Assembly: GCF_020329485.1 (NCBI RefSeq) | Contig: NZ_JAGKJI010000017.1 | Coordinates: 62,001 to 126,000 of the forward strand | Origin: Bradyrhizobium cenepequi | Lineage (GTDB): Bacteria; Pseudomonadota; Alphaproteobacteria; Rhizobiales; Xanthobacteraceae | Direction of reading: 5' to 3' | DNA: 64,000 nt | Shown: positions 53,099-61,683 of the stretch, one piece after another | Numbering within the stretch: position 1 is the first letter of the stretch | Layout: every line of letters begins with the position of its first letter | Translations under genes and position numbers: made by a program | Notes under the pieces: model-generated | Databases searched by the model: none | Seen by the model: the letters and a program-made list of their open reading frames with translations, nothing else | What the model was told of the DNA's origin: nothing

Positions 53099-53776
53099 TC
53101 ACGGTCCGGTTCGGAGAATGAAGCCGGCACCGCGGACATTGTGGATCATGGGAGGTTCGCCTGGCCCGTCCACCTTGTGGCGCAGCCTGCCCAGATGCAC
53201 ATCAACCAGATTTGTCGCTGGAACGAATTTATAGTCCCAGACTTCCTCCAGAAGCATGGCTCGCGTCAACAGTTGATCGCTCCGTTGCATCATGTATTCA
53301 AGCAAACGGAATTCGCGCGGCAGGAGATCGATCGCCCGATCGCCGCGTTTGGCGGTGCGCTCGATCAGATCGAGTTCCAACGGTCCCACCCGCAACGTCG
53401 TCTCGCGCGATTCAGCCGGCCGGCGCAGCAGCGCCTCGATCCTAGCGACAAGCTCGACCAGCGCGAACGGTTTGGTGAGATAGTCGTCGCCCCCCATCCG
53501 CAATCCGCGCACGCGATCGTCGACCGCCCCCAGCGCACTCAGCACCAGCACCGGAGTGCGGACCTGGTCTTTCCGCAAGGCCTCGATCACCGTGAGACCG
53601 TCCATTCCAGGCAACAACCGATCGACGATCATGGCGTCGGGCCGCGATGAGCGCGCCTTGTCGAGGCCTTCTATACCGCTGGCCGCCCACTCGACTTCAA
53701 AACCACGATCGGTGAGTTCGGCGGTAATTTCTTCGGCCGTTTCGCTGTCGTCCTCGATCAGAAGTACCTTTGTCAT
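53099..53776 (-). CDS. OmpR-family response regulator
   Basis: 225 residues from the ATG at 53776 (longer in-frame extension rejected because the receiver starts here: TKVLLIEDDSETAEEI). Phospho-Asp in MIVDRLLPGMDGL, Ser/Thr in LVLSALGAVDD, Lys in DYLTKPFALVEL. Winged-helix output domain GPLELDLIERTAKRGDRAID to the end. It controls transcription under the paired kinase. A dyad promoter lies upstream at 54023-54066. Confidence 0.92.
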   Translation of the reverse strand: MTKVLLIEDDSETAEEITAELTDRGFEVEWAASGIEGLDKARSSRPDAMIVDRLLPGMDGLTVIEALRKDQVRTPVLVLSALGAVDDRVRGLRMGGDDYLTKPFALVELVARIEALLRRPAESRETTLRVGPLELDLIERTAKRGDRAIDLLPREFRLLEYMMQRSDQLLTRAMLLEEVWDYKFVPATNLVDVHLGRLRHKVDGPGEPPMIHNVRGAGFILRTGP

Positions 53777-54221
53777 CGGTTCATTCCCAGCCGCTACCAT
53801 GCGATTCGCACCGAGCCCTGTGCTCGAGCCTGGATTTCCTGGGATCATATGCTTGCTCGAGACCAAAGGCATAATCTCACCGGCCCGAACGCCATCGATA
53901 AAGAGCAGGACGGCGCCGCCCGCCTCGGTTTCGGGGGCAGGAAGCGTGGCGGACGCCGTCCTCATTGCGGCCAATCTGAACACCGCCTCCGAGGCCAGGC
54001 GCGGTGGGCCCCTCAACAGTCCACATAGGCTTCCGGAGGGACCCCCACCACTAAATAGCATTTTAAAAACGGCCCAGCCCGAAGCGTATCGCTCTAAGCG
54101 CCGGCGTCGGGAAGCGGGTTATCGGCTTTGAGCATGATCCGGAACAGTCTGAACCGGTTTTCCGAAGGTCATGCGCAAATAAGATAGGGCAAGACGACTA
54201 TTCGAGGAAATTCATCACGCC
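53777..54221. other. Promoter region of the two-component operon
   Basis: Contains the dyad promoter at 54023-54066 on the minus strand; no other gene is supported. Confidence 0.4.
54023..54066 (-). promoter_or_regulatory. Dyad promoter for the regulator-kinase operon
   Basis: On the minus strand: TTAAA-ATGCTA-TTTAG (54066-54051), then TGG, and CTATGT at 54028-54023, 21 nt after TTTAGT. About 250 bp upstream of the regulator ATG, so a long leader. Confidence 0.5.
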
Positions 54222-54668
54222 TTAGCAGCCTGCTGGCGATACGCCCGGTGTTGCCGCTGCGCCTGTGGCGTTAGCCGGCGCCATCGTCCCAGGCGTCGCA
54301 AGATTCATCGTCATGCTCTCGGCGCATGCCGACGTATTCGGTGTCGGCATCACACCCGTGGTCGGATCGATGCTGGTGTCGGCAAGCACCGCGACTGGGG
54401 GTTGAATCGTGCCAGGTGGGGGACTGCTCGGAACTTCGGGAGTCGAGAGCGGCAAAGCGGTGCCGTTGGTCGGCGGACCTCCCGGCTTAGTGCCGCATAC
54501 GGTAGTCGACGGGCTGCCGAGCGGGGATACCGGTGGTATGGTCCCCGTCGTGCTGGCGACGAATGGCATGGGAATAGTCCCCAACGGGGTCCTCTGCATC
54601 ATCGTTGTTGATGGCATCATCGTGGTCGATGGCCTCATCGTCGCTGTGCTGCCCACCATCAGAACCAT
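54222..54668 (-). CDS. Thr/Pro/Ser/Ala-rich low-complexity protein
   Basis: 148 residues after GGAGAGAAAG. Short repeats MRPSTTMMPSTTMM at the N-terminus come from 18-nt DNA repeats (54600-54650). The rest is Pro/Thr/Gly/Ala with three Cys and ends in SPAGC. No clear signal peptide. Composition and the terminal Cys resemble the secreted protein at 19420. It may be a decayed or recently expanded relative. Function unknown. Confidence 0.5.
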   Translation of the reverse strand: MVLMVGSTATMRPSTTMMPSTTMMQRTPLGTIPMPFVASTTGTIPPVSPLGSPSTTVCGTKPGGPPTNGTALPLSTPEVPSSPPPGTIQPPVAVLADTSIDPTTGVMPTPNTSACAESMTMNLATPGTMAPANATGAAATPGVSPAGC

Positions 54669-54828
54669 CTTTCTCTCCGAACGTAGTCAGACGTTGCGTG
54701 CGTGGATTTCCACGGCCAGCCTTTGCGTTTCCCCGATATCTTTGGAGGGGGTCACCCCACCGAACTCCCGACAGCCCAATGAAGCTCCGCGAGCACCCGA
54801 ACATGCACGCCGCACACTGGGCTCTCAA

Positions 54829-54948
54829 TTAAAAACCAATTTAGGGTTCTGAATTGGTTTTGACCGCCGAGCGATCGAATGAGGCATTGCGGGCAGCAGC
54901 CGGTTCTAAATTGTAATTTAGTGGTGTTGGCGAACCACGATCCTAAGT
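54829..54948 (+). promoter_or_regulatory. Two dyads upstream of the small secreted protein
   Basis: TTAAA-AACCAA-TTTAG (54829-54844) and the perfect CTAAA-TTGTAA-TTTAG (54906-54921). After the second comes TGG and CTAAGT at 54943-54948, exactly 20 nt past TTTAGT. The ATG is at 55002. Confidence 0.6.
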
Positions 54949-55001
54949 CAACTGGACGAAGGCCACACGCTGTTGGATTTTCTATCCAATGGAGAAATCG
55001 A

Positions 55002-55211
55002 ATGACGAAGCTCAAACTTCTATCGGCAGCATTGATCGCCACGTCCATGGTCGCAACTCCTGCTATGGCTCGCGAGCACAGCGCCGCTGTGCGACAGCAC
55101 ACCACTACAACTACCGTTGACGGCGCTGGTTGCATTCGGGCTTCGGACGTGGGCGCATTTGCCAGCGATCCGTGGACCGTTCCGCCTTGCGAACCCACGA
55201 CGGTCTACTGA
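55002..55211 (+). CDS. Small secreted protein, function unknown
   Basis: 69 residues starting at the ATG with GGAGAAA upstream. Signal peptide KLKLLSAALIATSMVATPAMA. Mature part short, with two Cys (GAGCIRASDVG, VPPCEPTTVY). A terminator hairpin follows and two dyads precede it, so it is a self-contained gene under the shared control element. Confidence 0.75.
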   Translation: MTKLKLLSAALIATSMVATPAMAREHSAAVRQHTTTTTVDGAGCIRASDVGAFASDPWTVPPCEPTTVY

Positions 55212-55230
55212 TCGATCCGCGTCGCGAGAG

Positions 55231-55272
55231 GTCGGGCCGGAGGTGGAAATCCGTCGGCCCGACTTCTTCTTG
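55231..55272 (+). terminator. Rho-independent terminator
   Basis: Stem GTCGGGCCG (55231-55239) / CGGCCCGAC (55255-55263) with a 15-base loop, followed by TTCTTCTTGT. Just after the small secreted gene. Confidence 0.7.
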
Positions 55273-55361
55273 TGGCGCTCGTTTCCGGGCGCCGACTAAA
55301 TCAAGCGTAGGCGGCTGCATTGGCCGATGGTGGTCAATGTGACTCTAATGGTAACGGCGAA

Positions 55362-55805
55362 ATGGGTATCACTCCCGCAAAACCAGCAGCCGAATTGCGC
55401 GACTATCTCGCGGAAGAGCGAACATTTCTCGCCTGGATTCGCACAGGTATCTCACTGATGGGATTAGGGTTTGTGGTAGCCCGTTTTGGGATTTTCGGGA
55501 GTATGCCCTACCTACCGCAACAGCTCCCTGCCGGTCAGCCGCACGAGTTCTCAGTTTGGTTTGGAGCCGCGCTGATTGCGATCGGCGCAATCGTGAACCT
55601 GTTTTCCGCACGACGCTTTGTGCGACTGGTTGGCGAATTGAACCGCGATCGGTTCGCGCACCGCTCTCTCTCCAAGCAGGGCGTTCTCGTGGCCAGTTTG
55701 CTGGCGCTGCTCGGCTTCGCCATGACGATCTACCTGACCTGCTTCCTGACAGAACCGCTGCACGCGTTGCACGCCACGTTCGCCGGCGTCGAGCCCGGCA
55801 AATAG
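55362..55805 (+). CDS. DUF202 (YidH-type) membrane protein
   Basis: 147 residues from the ATG at 55362, chosen over an upstream TTG. Family core LAEERTFLAWIRTGISLMGLG plus helices about 60-80 and 115-135. DUF202 proteins are small membrane proteins of unknown function, often linked to oxidases. It lies 6 bp upstream of the molybdopterin protein on the same strand, so they are co-expressed. Confidence 0.85.
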   Translation: MGITPAKPAAELRDYLAEERTFLAWIRTGISLMGLGFVVARFGIFGSMPYLPQQLPAGQPHEFSVWFGAALIAIGAIVNLFSARRFVRLVGELNRDRFAHRSLSKQGVLVASLLALLGFAMTIYLTCFLTEPLHALHATFAGVEPGK

Positions 55806-55811
55806 GAGAGG

Positions 55812-56939
55812 ATGATGGAAGGTTCGAAAGCCAATTACATCGACAACACAAATCAGATATTTTCCGCGGGTCTCACCATCCGGCAGAAGGAGCCGAAGAA
55901 TCTCGAAGCTCCCTTCGACCGGATCGACTCCTATCTGACTCCGACGGAGTTGTTTTACATCCGCAGTCATTTTCTGATACCGAACTTGGACCGCGCTTCC
56001 TATAAGCTGCGCATCGACGGCGCTGTCAGGAGTCCGCTTGCGTTAAGTTACGAAGAGTTGCGCAACATGCCATCTGAGACCCGGGTCGCGACTTTGGAAT
56101 GCGCAGGCAATAGTCGGGTCTTTCTCGTCCCCCAAGTGCAAGGGGCACAGTGGGAACTCGGAGCGGTCAGCAACGCAGAATGGACCGGGGTGCCCCTGCG
56201 AGCATTGCTGGACCGGGCCGGCCTGGCTGAAGATGCTTGCGAGATCGTGCTCGAAGGTGCGGATCGCGGGACGCCGAAAGAAGAGCCCGTGCCTCCCATG
56301 CCGATATCATACACCTGGAGCCTATCCCGAACCAAGGCACTTCGGTCGGAAGTCCTGATCGCCTACCAGATGAACGGGCGCGAGCTTCCGCGGGATCACG
56401 GATTTCCAGTCCGCGCAATTGTCCCCGGACATTATGGAATGGCGTCCGTCAAGTGGCTGACAGGTATCCAGGCTGTACGCGAGCCGTTTCACGGCTATTG
56501 GCAGACGACGGACTATGCCTACTGGGCTATGACGGAAGGACAGCCCGTTCGGCGCGCACTAGGAGAAATGCAGCTCAAGTCCCAAATTGCGCGACCACGT
56601 GTTTATGAAACCCTTGCTCCAAACCGGGTCTACACGATCTCCGGCGCTGCATGGGCGGGTGAAACCGACGTGACGGCGATTGCGGTGAGCACCGACGGTG
56701 GCCGAATATGGACCCCGGCAGAATTCATAGATCCTATGCGACGTCATGCGTGGCGACGTTGGAAGCTCGATTGGTTAACACCGAATGAGCCAGGGCAGTA
56801 CACGCTGCTGGCCCGCGCCATGGACACGGCCGGCGTGATGCAACCTGACAAGCACGACCGGAACTACGGCACCTATGTGATCAATCACTCTCTCCCAATC
56901 GAGGTATTCATAGACGAATCCCGCAGGTCGCAATCGTGA
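55812..56939 (+). CDS. Cytoplasmic sulfite-oxidase-fold molybdopterin protein
   Basis: 375 residues, no export signal. Molybdenum Cys in VATLECAGNSRVFLVPQVQ, SNAEWTGVPLRALLDRAG after it, pterin region RAIVPGHYGMASVKWLTGI and dimerisation domain TISGAAWAGETDVTAIAV. This matches the sulfite-oxidase family but lacks the Tat leader and heme partner of the others. Substrate unknown. AGGAGAGG precedes the ATG; coupled to DUF202. Confidence 0.88.
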   Translation: MMEGSKANYIDNTNQIFSAGLTIRQKEPKNLEAPFDRIDSYLTPTELFYIRSHFLIPNLDRASYKLRIDGAVRSPLALSYEELRNMPSETRVATLECAGNSRVFLVPQVQGAQWELGAVSNAEWTGVPLRALLDRAGLAEDACEIVLEGADRGTPKEEPVPPMPISYTWSLSRTKALRSEVLIAYQMNGRELPRDHGFPVRAIVPGHYGMASVKWLTGIQAVREPFHGYWQTTDYAYWAMTEGQPVRRALGEMQLKSQIARPRVYETLAPNRVYTISGAAWAGETDVTAIAVSTDGGRIWTPAEFIDPMRRHAWRRWKLDWLTPNEPGQYTLLARAMDTAGVMQPDKHDRNYGTYVINHSLPIEVFIDESRRSQS

Positions 56940-58430
56940 CGTTCGGGATGCGTTCACCCGAAAGCGCCTGCGCTTGTGCGGTGTGAAGCCGGGCAGGGCA
57001 AGCCAGACGCATGTCGGAGCCGTGCGCGAGCAAGGATTTGACCAATAAGAATCGCCATGCGCATATAGTGACGAGTGGGAATGTCGGCGAATTTTGCGGC
57101 GGCGCCGTAGATATCTCGTCGGACGTTAGTCCGGGGACTTTCATTCCGTTGGACATAAATCCCAATGCGAACGGCTGATCCCTTTATCATCGCTCATGTT
57201 GTCGGCTGCGTTGTTCATGGTTGTCTCCTTTGTTGCGGACAATGTTTTAGCTAAGCGACAGCAGCACCTCACCGCTAAAATTTGCAGTGCTGGTTCGGGT
57301 CCGTTCGACCACAGACGGCTGTCTTGATTTGCGCCGCGCGTGCCGTGGACTTAAGCGGACCGGACGAAGCGGACCGGGCTCGAGCGGCCGGCGCGGGACG
57401 TTTTGCAAGATGACGATCCGCACATCTTCATGGGATAAGCCCACCTGAAGAAGGGCTCCAATGGCCCGCCACGCACCATTGCGCCTCATCGCAGGTGGGC
57501 GTGATGGCCAGGTCAACCGCTCGGTTGATCAAGCCGACACGGGCGCGGCCCGAGCGACCGGCGCCTTCAGCAACGATATCCAAGAGCTCTCGTGCGACAG
57601 CCGGACAAGGTTGTTGGGTGCGGCAGCGCGCCAGCACCTGTTGGTCGCGATCGCTGAAGTGGCGAAAAATACTCACGCCGATGACGATGATTGCGCCGAG
57701 GGTGTGATTTGTCCGTGAGTGCAGATTCGACAAGACCGTTTGCATGACTAAGGGATGCGGTCTCGCTTCGGACTGGCCGCCGATATCCTCTTCGGTCCCG
57801 GTTTGGGCGCAGCAACGACGGCGCGGGCCGGCTCTCGCAAAAACGGCGTCACGTTGCCCCGCGATGCGACGACTTCCGAATCCGGGCTTGGTCCAGCCTG
57901 GATCAGGCCATCCGGGCGCACGGAGACCTCGGAAAACGGAGCGGCGGCCGCACGCTCAAGCAAGTCCCGGAGTTTCGGATGCAGGCCCTCGTTGCGCGAG
58001 GCCGCGAGAATGTTGAACTGATGAAAGAAGGTCATAAGGGTCCCGTGCCATTGCCGAATTGATCGTTTGTGACGCGCGCAGCTCATTAGCGTTGGGGAAG
58101 AGATAGCGCTTCGGTCGAAGCCGACGATTAAATACGGGTTTATTCTACGGTTCGATTTGCACGAATTCGCGTATTTCGCAGAATGACGTCACTGATCGGA
58201 CTGAAGCGAAGCTGAGCGGCGATCGCATGCACGATAATTGAGGCAAGGCCTGCACAATCGCGGCAATTCGAACCAAAGCTATGGCCAAGCGGATGGCCTA
58301 CATTTTTCACGCCCGGGTTCTCTCGAACGGTTGTCAGGTGACGCCAGAACAGACGACGTTGCGAAACAGTGACACCGCTGCAGGCGCCGTATTGCCCGGA
58401 TCTCGATCACTCGTGAACAGGAATGACTTC
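56940..58430. other. 1.5-kb stretch with decayed genes
   Basis: No frame is convincing. Minus-strand pieces at 57247-57745 look like one broken gene: TLGAIIVIGVSIFRHFSDRD and ELLDIVAEGAGRSG, then after a frameshift IGALLQVGLSHEDVRIVILQ. A 25-codon frame at 57141-57218 has a strong AAAGGAGA site and begins MNNAADNMSDDKGISRSH, perhaps the start of another broken gene. A weak dyad TTAAA-TACGGG-TTTAT is near 58126. Confidence 0.45.
57748..58035 (-). CDS. Doubtful small protein
   Basis: 95 residues from the ATG at 58035 starting TFFHQFNILAASRNEGLHPK with natural-looking composition and a basic end (PKPGPKRISAASPKRDR). No family and a poor ribosome site. It may be a real small gene or a remnant. 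Confidence 0.3.
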   Translation of the reverse strand: MTFFHQFNILAASRNEGLHPKLRDLLERAAAAPFSEVSVRPDGLIQAGPSPDSEVVASRGNVTPFLREPARAVVAAPKPGPKRISAASPKRDRIP

Positions 58431-59894
58431 ATGGCCAAACGCCCCATCCTCACTACTGACAGCGGCATGCCGGTTTCCGACAATCAGAACAGCATCACGG
58501 CGGGTCCGCGTGGCCCGGTGCTGATGCAGGACTTCCTTCTGTTCGAGAAGCTTGCCCACCAGAACCGCGAGCGCATTCCCGAACGCGGCCAGCACGCCAA
58601 GGGCTCGGGCGCCTATGGTACGCTGACCATCACCGACGACATCACGAAATACACCAAGGCCAAGGTGCTGCAGAAAGGTAAAAAGACCGAAGCTTTCATC
58701 CGTTTTTCGACGGTGGCGGGCGAGCGCGGTGCCGCCGATGCCGAGCGCGACGTCCGCGGCTTCGCGCTGCGCTTCTATACGGAGGAAGGCAACTGGGACA
58801 TGGTCGGCAACAATACGCCGGTCTTCTTCGTGCGCGACGCGCTGAAGTTTCCTGACTTCATCCACACCCAGAAACGGCACCCGAGATCAAACATGCGGTC
58901 GCCGACCGCGATGTGGGATTTCTGGTCGCTGTCGCCGGAGAGCCTGCATCAGGTCACCATCCTGATGTCGGAGCGAGGCCTGCCGCAGAGCTATCGCAAT
59001 GTCGATGGTTTCGGCTCGCACACCTATTCGTTTATCAACGCCAAAAATGAGCGTCACTGGGTCAAGTTTCACTTCAAGACCATGCAGGGCATCAAGAACT
59101 GGACCAATGCAGAAGCCGCCGAGAGGGTCGCGCAGGACCGCGAGACCCACCAGCGTGATCTCTTCGAGTCGATCGAGAGGGGCGACTTTCCGAAATGGAA
59201 ATTCTCCGTGCAGGTCATGCCGGAGAGCGATGTCGGCAAGCACTGGTACAACCCCTTCGACCTTACCAAAGTATGGCCGCACAAGGATTACCCGCTGATG
59301 GAGCTCGGCGTGCTCGAGCTCAACCGCAATCCGGAGAACTATTTCGCCGAAGTCGAGCAGGCCACGCTGTCGCCCGCCAATATCGTGCCCGGCATCAGCC
59401 ATTCGCCCGACAAGATGCTGCAGGCGCGTATCTTCTCCTACGCGGACGCGCACCGTTATCGCATCGGCATCAATGCGGATCAGCTTCCCGTCAACAAGCC
59501 GCGCTGCCCCGTGCACACCTATAACGTCGATGGCGCCATGCGGCTCGTAAGCAACCCGAATCCCGATGCCTATTACGAGCCGAATTCGTTCAGCGGCCCC
59601 GTGCAGGACGAGCGCTTCGGCGAGCCGCCGCTTCCGATCTCGGGCGCGGCCGACCGCTACAATCACCGCGACGGCAATGACGACTATCGGCAGCCCGGCG
59701 ACCTGTTCCGGCTGATGAGCGTCGACCAGAAGCAGCAGCTGTTCCAGAACTACAAGGCGGCGATGCAAGGCGTGCCGGTCGAGATCGTCAAGCGGCAGAT
59801 CGCCCACTGTTACAGGGCCGATCCCGAATACGGCGCCGGCATCGCGAAGGCAATCGGCATCGATTTCGCGCCGCAAATAGTCGCCGCGGAGTAA
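58431..59894 (+). CDS. Monofunctional heme catalase, copy 2
   Basis: 487 residues from the ATG at 58431, after AGGA; the open frame extends 50 codons upstream but the catalase domain begins here. Catalytic His55 in RGQHAKGSGAYG, Asn in DMVGNNTPVFF, heme Tyr in ARIFSYADAHRYRIG and signature FSTVAGERGAADAERD. Cytoplasmic. Paralogous to the catalase at 13002. It presumably provides a second, differently regulated peroxide defence. Confidence 0.95.
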   Translation: MAKRPILTTDSGMPVSDNQNSITAGPRGPVLMQDFLLFEKLAHQNRERIPERGQHAKGSGAYGTLTITDDITKYTKAKVLQKGKKTEAFIRFSTVAGERGAADAERDVRGFALRFYTEEGNWDMVGNNTPVFFVRDALKFPDFIHTQKRHPRSNMRSPTAMWDFWSLSPESLHQVTILMSERGLPQSYRNVDGFGSHTYSFINAKNERHWVKFHFKTMQGIKNWTNAEAAERVAQDRETHQRDLFESIERGDFPKWKFSVQVMPESDVGKHWYNPFDLTKVWPHKDYPLMELGVLELNRNPENYFAEVEQATLSPANIVPGISHSPDKMLQARIFSYADAHRYRIGINADQLPVNKPRCPVHTYNVDGAMRLVSNPNPDAYYEPNSFSGPVQDERFGEPPLPISGAADRYNHRDGNDDYRQPGDLFRLMSVDQKQQLFQNYKAAMQGVPVEIVKRQIAHCYRADPEYGAGIAKAIGIDFAPQIVAAE

Positions 59895-60014
59895 CGCCGC
59901 CCGCTTCGCAGGCCTGGCGGTCCCTCCTCCCGTGCCGCCGGTTCCTCGAATCAACGCGGTTCTTGGCGTGAAGCTGATCGCGCCGAGCAGCCAATCACAT
60001 CTCTGGAGAGAACA

Positions 60015-60758
60015 ATGTCCGACCGGATTGCACCAAAACTCCTCGCCGAGCTCATCGGCACTTTCTCATTCGTGTTCATCGGGGCCGGTGCCGCGGCCGT
60101 GGTCGGCGGCGGAGCCGGCCTCAACGGTATCACCGCGGTTGCCTTCGCTCACGGCCTGGCCATCATGGCCCTTGCTTTCGCCTACGGCCCAGTGTCGGGC
60201 GGGCATTTTAACCCCGCCGTCACCGTCGGCGTGCTCGCCGCCGGCGCAATGAGGATTGGCGAGGCATTTGGCTACATCATCGGCCAGCTCATTGGCGGTG
60301 TCGCCGGCGCGCTCATGCTGCGGACCGTTCTGGGCGGCACCGCCACAGGCCTCGGCATGCCGGCTCTCGCGCATAACCTGGCTTTGGGCGCCACGACCCT
60401 GACGATCACCCCGGAGGCCGGCTTCATGATCGAGGCCTTGCTCGCCTTTTTTCTGGTCACGGTCGTCCTCAGCACCGCGGTTGCAGGCCGCGCCGGCAGC
60501 CTCGCGCCGCTGGCGATCGGCATGACGTTGACCTTCAACATCATCATGGGCGGCGCCCTCACCGGAGCTCCCTTCAACCCGGCGCGGGCGCTGGGCCCGA
60601 TGGTCGCAACCGGCGATTTCAGCGATGCCTGGCTGTATCTGACGGCCCCGATCGCCGGCGCCATCGTCGCTGCCATTCTGCACGCCGGCCTCGCCAGGCT
60701 CGCCCTAGAGCGGATGGCGACGGACCACCGCGCGGCCGCGGCCACGCCCGCCGAATGA
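60015..60758 (+). CDS. aqpZ: Aquaporin/MIP-family channel
   Basis: 247 residues, six helices. The two pore loops are GGHFNPAVTVG and GAPFNPARALGP (NPA boxes). Residues suit a water-specific channel rather than a glycerol facilitator, though I cannot be sure. GGAGAGAACA precedes the ATG. It might also carry hydrogen peroxide, which would suit its place after a catalase; that is inference. Confidence 0.92.
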   Translation: MSDRIAPKLLAELIGTFSFVFIGAGAAAVVGGGAGLNGITAVAFAHGLAIMALAFAYGPVSGGHFNPAVTVGVLAAGAMRIGEAFGYIIGQLIGGVAGALMLRTVLGGTATGLGMPALAHNLALGATTLTITPEAGFMIEALLAFFLVTVVLSTAVAGRAGSLAPLAIGMTLTFNIIMGGALTGAPFNPARALGPMVATGDFSDAWLYLTAPIAGAIVAAILHAGLARLALERMATDHRAAAATPAE

Positions 60759-60846
60759 GATCGGCAACAAACGGACCGCCAAGACGGCCATATCATTCGG
60801 GAGTCGAGCCGCGCGCGCACTCCTACGGGATGATCCTTGTGATCGT

Positions 60847-61614
60847 GTGAACGATCTCCCAACTAATGAGCGGCCAGTCAAGCCAAGCAGGGCACCGATC
60901 TTGGATAGTCAGTTTCACTATTTGCCACTGACACCGGGATCGTTCTCGATCCTGGTCTTCCTGGCTGTGGTGCTGGTCATCCTGATCCAGCTGCGGATCC
61001 TCGGATATGCCTATATGCGACTGGGAGTGGGTCCGGGAGCTGCATTCCTGCTCCTGTTCGGCTCATTGATCGGCAGCTATATCAACGTTCCGATCACGGA
61101 GTTGACCGGCCCACCGGTCAGGTCCGGAGAGATCGTGGACTTTTTCGGTATGCGCTATGTCGTGCCGGTTGTGGTTTCGCGCGGCACGATCCTGGCCGTG
61201 AATGTCGGCGGCGCCGTGATCCCGACATTGATGTCCGCCTATCTGCTCATTCGATATGACCTCTGGGTCAGGGCGGCGATCGCCACGGCAGCAATCGCCG
61301 CCATTATCCATTGGATGGCCACGCCGGTACCCGGAATAGGAATCGCCGTTCCGGTGTTTGTGCCTGTCGTCAGCACGGCGATGCTTGCCCTCCTGCTCTC
61401 CCGCGAATATGCCGCACCGCTGGCCTATATCGGCGGATCAATGGGAACGCTGATTGGCGCAGATCTTCTCAATCTGGACAAGATCGGGAGCCTCGGCGCG
61501 CCCATCGCTTCGATCGGCGGCGCAGGGACGTTTGACGGAATCTTCTTGACAGGCATTCTCGCAGTACTGCTCGCCACCATCGCTTCGCGGTCGCAGTTGC
61601 GGCGCGCTTCATAG
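60847..61614 (+). CDS. DUF1614 membrane protein
   Basis: 255 residues starting at GTG. Six or more helices with the family pattern GSLIGSYINVPITELTGPP, ILAVNVGGAVIPTLMSAYLL and GGAGTFDGIFLTGILAVLLA. Function unknown. It follows the aquaporin by 88 bp and converges on the transporter. Confidence 0.85.
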   Translation: MNDLPTNERPVKPSRAPILDSQFHYLPLTPGSFSILVFLAVVLVILIQLRILGYAYMRLGVGPGAAFLLLFGSLIGSYINVPITELTGPPVRSGEIVDFFGMRYVVPVVVSRGTILAVNVGGAVIPTLMSAYLLIRYDLWVRAAIATAAIAAIIHWMATPVPGIGIAVPVFVPVVSTAMLALLLSREYAAPLAYIGGSMGTLIGADLLNLDKIGSLGAPIASIGGAGTFDGIFLTGILAVLLATIASRSQLRRAS

Positions 61615-61683
61615 AGAAGGACGGCGTCGGCTCTGGGCACAAGTGGACTTGCCGCCTGTCGGCTTGAGGGCGACCGAACTGCC

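Noticed and set aside
133..54948. Idea that the dyads are CtrA boxes (TTAA-N7-TTAA), FixK boxes (TTGAT-N4-ATCAA) or EcfG promoters (GGAAC-N16-CGTT)
   Set aside because: Half-site sequence and spacing do not fit: the shared pattern is CTAAA-N6-TTTA(G/A), and GGAAC/CGTT pairs are not consistently present.
58281..58430. 50-codon upstream extension of catalase copy 2
   Set aside because: The catalase domain starts MAKRPILTTD at 58431 with a ribosome site; paralogue copy 1 starts at the same point.
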